NCBI RefSeq assembly: GCF_051297175.1
Contig: NZ_JBINNY010000001.1
Coordinates: 3,968,001 to 4,032,000 of the forward strand
Source of the DNA: Dryocola sp051297175
GTDB taxonomy: Bacteria; Pseudomonadota; Gammaproteobacteria; Enterobacterales; Enterobacteriaceae
Direction of reading: 5' to 3'
DNA: 64,000 bases
Shown here: piece by piece, positions 60,656 to 64,000 of the stretch
Layout of the letters: every line of letters starts with the position of its first letter
Position numbering within the stretch: the stretch's first letter is position 1
Position numbers and translations under genes: made by a program
The notes under the pieces: generated by a model
Told to the model about the DNA's origin: nothing
The model's input: only the letters and a program-made list of their open reading frames with translations
Database searches by the model: none

Positions 60656-60976
60656 TCACACATGGTAGGTGTAGTAGATTTCCTCCTGTCCACTGTAGTT
60701 AATTCTGTAGAAATTGAACTCAGCGCTTTTAAGCGTCTGCCCTGTGGCTACAGCCTTGAACAAATACGGCGATGAACTGCCAATCTCTTTGGTGAAGTTA
60801 AAAGAGCAGTGTTGGCGGGAGCCAGTGACTTTACCGGTGAGGGGATCTGTAGGGATAATAACTCCGTGCTGCAAACTGCGTCGTTCTATACTCCCATCAC
60901 GCCCATGAACATCACACGATCCCATAATCTGCGATCCGCCATCGTCTTTCAAAATTAGGTGAACAGGTACAGCCAT
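60656..60976 (-). pseudogene. hcp: 3'-truncated T6SS tube protein gene hcp
   Basis: A 106-codon frame whose start is excellent (AAGGAG eight bases upstream of ATG) and whose sequence is clearly Hcp: VPVHLILKDDGG, GSRQHCSFNFTKEIGSSSPY, FKAVATGQTLKSAEFNFYRI. Family members have about 160-172 residues, so the last third of the barrel, needed to close the hexameric ring, is missing. The frame ends with YYTYHV in unrelated sequence. A functional tube subunit is unlikely. The upstream partner is a start-less DUF1493 gene, making this a decayed T6SS-linked pair. Confidence 0.82.
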
Positions 60977-60994
60977 TTATTAAGCTCCTTGGAA

Positions 60995-61318
60995 TTAATC
61001 GTATAACCATTTCCCGGCTTTAGCCGATTTAATAAACATCTCAATTGTGAAAGCTGGAACATCCACGGGATCGGGTTTTTTAAATGGATTCCATGAATGT
61101 TTTACTTCGGGGTAGTAGGTTTCAAGATGGAAATTCGACATATCAACGCCAAATTCTTTTGCAAAATCTTCATTCAATTCTTCTACTTCGTCCTGATCTA
61201 ATTGCACATCGAAGTGAATATTTGATTCTGCCGTAAATGTGTCATGCTTCTGTTTCCTAAACGGGTAATAACTGCTGTGTCTGGTGATTAAAGCAATTAC
61301 ACGCTGCTCGATATCATC
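60995..61318 (-). pseudogene. DUF1493-like gene without a start codon
   Basis: The minus-strand frame is open from 61372 to the stop at 60995, and the part from about 61318 aligns with the DUF1493 family: DDIEQRVIALITRH, SNIHFDVQLDQDEVEELNED, FAKEFGVDMSNFHLETYYPE and FTIEMFIKSAKAGKWLYD. No ATG, GTG or TTG exists in frame before an internal GTG at 61207, which would remove about 37 residues. It is probably inactivated at its 5' end. It ends 18 bp before hcp. Confidence 0.7.
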
Positions 61319-61403
61319 ACTGCCTGACTGCTTTTCGTGTGCGCTATTTTGCGTTACGACTTTAAGGTAAAGTCACTTTCTGATTTTCAGCCAGGCAACA
61401 ACG

Positions 61404-62324
61404 ATGACAGCAGTGTTTTCGACCGAATCTTTCAGCAGCATCGTCCATTTCGTGACTGCCGCAAATTCAGGCAGCTTCACCGAAGCAGCTGAAAAACTGG
61501 GCGTATCGAAATCGGCAATAGGTAAGAGTATTCAGCGACTTGAGCATAGTCTCGGTATTTCCTTGTTTAATCGCACAACGCGGAAAATCAGCCTCACCAC
61601 CGAAGGAGAAGCCTATCTGGCAAGCTGCCAGAGTGCGCTTGAAACCCTGCAGATGGCAGAAATGGCGCTGCGTTCAAAGCTTACGGAACCCTCCGGCACA
61701 GTCAGGATAGATCTGCCTGCTGCATTTGGCCGCTCGGTGATGATGCCGGTTCTGATGGATATGACGAAACGCTATCCGTATCTAAAGCTGACTATCACTT
61801 TCAATGATCGAATTATTGATCCGCTGGATGTTGGTTTCGACCTCGCCATCCGTTTTGGTCCGGTGAAAGACACCACCGATCTCATTGCCCGTAAACTGAA
61901 CGATCAACATCTGATTATCTGCGCATCTCCCGGCTATCTCTCTAATTTCGGCACGCCTGAAACGCTGGCCGAGCTGGCTCATCACCGCTGTATTCTCGCC
62001 TGGCGCGGGGGAGCCCCACTTAGCTGGCTGATACGTGACGAGCACGGAAAGGACATCAGATTCAAACCTGCACCTTTTCATCAAATCAGCGATGGCGATG
62101 CAATGATTGATGCCTGTATTGCCGGAGCCGGTTTGATTCAGTTTCCCGAGGCATTACTGCGGCAATACATACAGAACGGTGAGTTAGTGCCACTGCTTGC
62201 TGCCTGTAATCCTGCTCCCACCGAGCTCAATGTGATATGGCCGCGCGCGCGCCATCTGCTGCCCGGCGTACGCTTTATCATTGATGAATTGTTGGCGTTA
62301 GCCGCACAAAAAGCATTCGAATGA
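61404..62324 (+). CDS. LysR-family regulator of the redox operon
   Basis: A 306-residue LysR protein with the DNA-binding motif SFTEAAEKLGVSKSAIGKSI and TTRKISLTTEG wing, then a CrgA/DmlR-type effector domain (FQRRTFLF-like inner strand seen as DLAIRFGPVKDTTDLIARKL). The downstream tautomerase, ABM and glutaredoxin-like genes lie on the same strand within 450 bp and are likely targets, controlled by quinone or electrophile stress. ATG matches the family start. No operator could be pinned down. Confidence 0.88.
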   Translation: MTAVFSTESFSSIVHFVTAANSGSFTEAAEKLGVSKSAIGKSIQRLEHSLGISLFNRTTRKISLTTEGEAYLASCQSALETLQMAEMALRSKLTEPSGTVRIDLPAAFGRSVMMPVLMDMTKRYPYLKLTITFNDRIIDPLDVGFDLAIRFGPVKDTTDLIARKLNDQHLIICASPGYLSNFGTPETLAELAHHRCILAWRGGAPLSWLIRDEHGKDIRFKPAPFHQISDGDAMIDACIAGAGLIQFPEALLRQYIQNGELVPLLAACNPAPTELNVIWPRARHLLPGVRFIIDELLALAAQKAFE

Positions 62325-62446
62325 TTGTAGAATTTAACTCTACACTCTGTCCTCTTTTAGCCTGTTTATCCACTTCCGTTATCAGCGTAGGATTCCTTCA
62401 ACGTCAGGTTATCTGACAATTCATACACTTATGAAGGGGTTCTACC

Positions 62447-62644
62447 ATACCAGTAGTTAATATCCAGATGTTCGACGGCCGTGATGATGCAAAACCTGCT
62501 ATCGCTAAAGCAGTGACAGAAGCTATCGCAACACATGCCAAAGTTGATCCGCAGTATGTCTATGTCATTTTCAACGACGTAACCACCGACAACTGGGCAA
62601 TTTCAGGTGAGCTTTTTTCTGAAACACTGAAAAAATCGAGCTGA
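62447..62644 (+). CDS. 4-oxalocrotonate tautomerase-like protein, apparent ATA start
   Basis: A 65-residue tautomerase (PVVNIQMFDGRDDAKPAIAK, then HAKVDPQYVYVIFNDV and NWAISGELF). In this family translation starts just before the catalytic Pro1. Here the codon before CCA is ATA, AAGGGG lies seven bases upstream and a stop codon occurs in frame five codons earlier. Either a rare ATA start is used, or an ATG-to-ATA change has silenced the gene; the first ATG inside would lose Pro1. It lies between the LysR and ABM genes in the likely operon. Confidence 0.72.
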   Translation: MPVVNIQMFDGRDDAKPAIAKAVTEAIATHAKVDPQYVYVIFNDVTTDNWAISGELFSETLKKSS

Positions 62645-62766
62645 CGCAAAGCACTCTTTAGTCACAGTCGCCGTTATGCTCCCGCGCTTAACGGCATATT
62701 CCCTTGCGGTGAATGTCTTTCTCTTTTCGTACTGGTTCACCTGCCCCCACAGTTCCGGAGATGACG

Positions 62767-63120
62767 ATGAAAAATGAAATTACCTGCGTGTTTAACCTGG
62801 CCGTCAAGGACGGACAATTCCCGGCATTTAAAGAATTAGTCTCACGCGTGGTAGACGCCACCAGTAAGGAACCCGGTACGCTGAGTTACGTCTACAGCGT
62901 CAGTGAAGATCAGCAAACGGCACACATTGTTGAGCGGTATCGTCAGCAGGATCTGGTGAGCCATGTTGATCACACGTTCGCTCCTTTCGCCGAAACCTTT
63001 CTCTCTTTAGTCACCATTACCAGCCTGACCGTTTATGGTGAACCCGATGAGGATATCCGCAGGCGGTTAGATCCTTTTGGTGCCGTGTATATGAAACCTT
63101 TCGACGGATTCACTCGTTAA
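62767..63120 (+). CDS. Antibiotic biosynthesis monooxygenase (ABM) domain protein
   Basis: A 117-residue dimeric alpha+beta barrel of the ABM/YgiN family: FNLAVKDGQFPAFKELVSRV, PGTLSYVYSVSEDQQTAHIV and LVSHVDHTFAPFAETFL. Such enzymes oxidise quinols, aldehydes or small phenolics, often without a cofactor. The start ATG at 62767 has GGAG seven bases upstream. It sits between the tautomerase and glutaredoxin-like genes in a probable redox operon. Confidence 0.82.
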   Translation: MKNEITCVFNLAVKDGQFPAFKELVSRVVDATSKEPGTLSYVYSVSEDQQTAHIVERYRQQDLVSHVDHTFAPFAETFLSLVTITSLTVYGEPDEDIRRRLDPFGAVYMKPFDGFTR

Positions 63121-63151
63121 TTTTAAAGATTAAATAATCAAAGACGTTGCT

Positions 63152-63799
63152 ATGAAACTTTATGTTTACGATCACTGCCCGTTTTGCGTACGTTCACGCA
63201 TGATTTTTGGCCTGAAAGATGTTTCGTGTGAAATCATTACGCTGCCAAATGATGATGAAGAAACGCCAACACGCCTCATTGGCAAAAAAATGCTCCCCGT
63301 ACTGGTCACTGAAAGCGGTGATGCGATCGGTGAGAGCCTGGACATCGTCAAATACATTGATGAGACCTTTGGTTCGTCTGTACTGACAGTGGCTGACAAT
63401 CCAGCAATCGAAGCCTGGATGGAAGAGGCGACAAAACTGATTTATCCGCTGGCGATCCCGCGCTGGGCAAGTTCTGACTTTGAAGAGTTCCGTCAGGATG
63501 CGGCAAGACAATACTTCATCAACAAGAAAGAGGCCGTTTTCGGCCCCTTTACGCGCTTGCTGGAACAAACCGAAACTATGGTTAGTGAGATAAATGCAAA
63601 ACTTGAGATTCTTGATGATTTATTAGTACGGCAAGAGAGAAATGCCGAACGTTACTCACTCACAGATATTCGCCTTTTCCCTTTGCTGCGCTCGTTATCC
63701 ATTGTTAAAGGAATTTCCTGGCCACCACGGGTTCAAGAATGGATGAAAGAGATGGCCGTGAGATCGCGGGTTAATCTCAATGACAATATCGCTGTCTGA
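63152..63799 (+). CDS. grxB: Glutaredoxin 2-family protein
   Basis: A 215-residue protein of the Grx2 family, same length as E. coli GrxB. The N-terminal thioredoxin fold has the active-site CPFC (YDHCPFCVRSRMIFGL) in place of CPYC, cis-Pro in MLPVLV, and the GST-like helical domain follows (VQEWMKEMAVRSRVNL at the end). It reduces disulfides with glutathione. As an operon member beside a LysR gene it may be a second, stress-induced copy rather than the housekeeping grxB. Confidence 0.87.
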   Translation: MKLYVYDHCPFCVRSRMIFGLKDVSCEIITLPNDDEETPTRLIGKKMLPVLVTESGDAIGESLDIVKYIDETFGSSVLTVADNPAIEAWMEEATKLIYPLAIPRWASSDFEEFRQDAARQYFINKKEAVFGPFTRLLEQTETMVSEINAKLEILDDLLVRQERNAERYSLTDIRLFPLLRSLSIVKGISWPPRVQEWMKEMAVRSRVNLNDNIAV

Positions 63800-63866
63800 G
63801 TCCGCGTCTGACACCCTTTAAATACTGGAGTTAATGCTCTCCGTTTGAGCAATAAGGAGTATGTTA

Positions 63867-64000
63867 ATGAATAAAATTTTCAGAAGCCTTATGGCACTTT
63901 GCATGTTTTCCGTTTCGGTACAGGCTGCCCTCATTCAGCCAAATCAATCTTTACACTGGTTCGGACAACAGCCAAACAGCTACCAGAGCGCCACCCCTTA
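63867..64000 (+). CDS. Secreted protein, partial (cut by window end)
   Basis: Only the first 44 codons are in the window. They start with a clear signal peptide (IFRSLMALCMFSVSVQAA) and continue ALIQPNQSLHWFGQQPNSY. AAGGAG lies seven bases before ATG. The gene follows grxB on the same strand and may complete the redox operon. Family cannot be named from this length. Confidence 0.7.
   Translation, partial: MNKIFRSLMALCMFSVSVQAALIQPNQSLHWFGQQPNSYQSATP

Noticed and set aside
60511..60693. A 60-codon minus-strand frame as the missing end of hcp
   Set aside because: It is in another frame and has no Hcp-like residues.

Overview
The window is a chromosomal segment of a high-GC member of the Enterobacteriaceae. 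YjiN, DcuS/DcuR, FumB, YncE, ZinT, PaoABC, CynT and YaiL are all close to their E. coli counterparts, but gene order and accessory content are not those of E. coli. A Cedecea/Enterobacter/Klebsiella-type genus is plausible; the species cannot be fixed from the sequence alone.\n\nLayout. (1) 362-12315 is an anaerobic C4-dicarboxylate module: yjiN, a tandem REP array, dcuS-dcuR, the flavin transferase apbE, a second REP array and a fused soluble NADH:fumarate reductase. Divergent from the reductase are a DASS-type dicarboxylate transporter and fumB, with a perfect FNR box in the shared upstream region. Carboxylates are sensed by DcuSR, imported, converted to fumarate by FumB and reduced in the cytoplasm. 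(2) 12379-17063 holds a YncE-like lipoprotein, zinT with a Zur-like box, and an MFS transporter divergent from a LysR regulator. (3) 17047-25338 is an unassigned, apparently biosynthetic cluster: three Sua5/YciO/YrdC-domain proteins (one with degraded motifs), a PEBP-fold protein, HlyD and MFS exporters, a LeuC/LeuD-like isomerase pair and a clavaminate-synthase-like Fe(II)/2-oxoglutarate oxygenase. I consider it the best candidate for an undescribed system. (4) 25401-31650 is an orphan T6SS island: vgrG, effector, two mosaic immunity genes and a truncated third. (5) 32054-37461 is paoABC, with paoA lacking the Tat segment, plus an FAD/NAD(P) protein. cynT, a nitronate monooxygenase and a LysR gene follow, then a scar with two gene remnants.\n\n(6) 40843-43418 has small unknown membrane and lipoprotein genes, a GNAT acetyltransferase and a structured non-coding stretch. 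(7) 43419-51040 is a sucrose or fructo-oligosaccharide locus: fructokinase, glycoporin, GH32 hydrolase, LacY-family permease, divergent LacI repressor with two operators and a CRP site, and a periplasmic epimerase-like protein. (8) 51638-53693 is an AT-rich two-gene Septu-like (PtuA/PtuB) defence cassette. (9) 54061-60261 is mixed chromosomal content: GNAT, SnoaL-like, cupin, lipoprotein, metallo-beta-lactamase fold, RluA-family synthase, YaiL and a peptide transporter. (10) 60656-61318 is a decayed T6SS remnant (truncated hcp and a DUF1493 gene without a start codon). (11) 61404-64000 is a LysR-led redox operon: a tautomerase whose apparent start is ATA, an ABM-domain monooxygenase, a glutaredoxin-2 homologue and a secreted protein cut by the window end.\n\nNo tRNA, rRNA, CRISPR array, complete insertion sequence or prophage was recognised.
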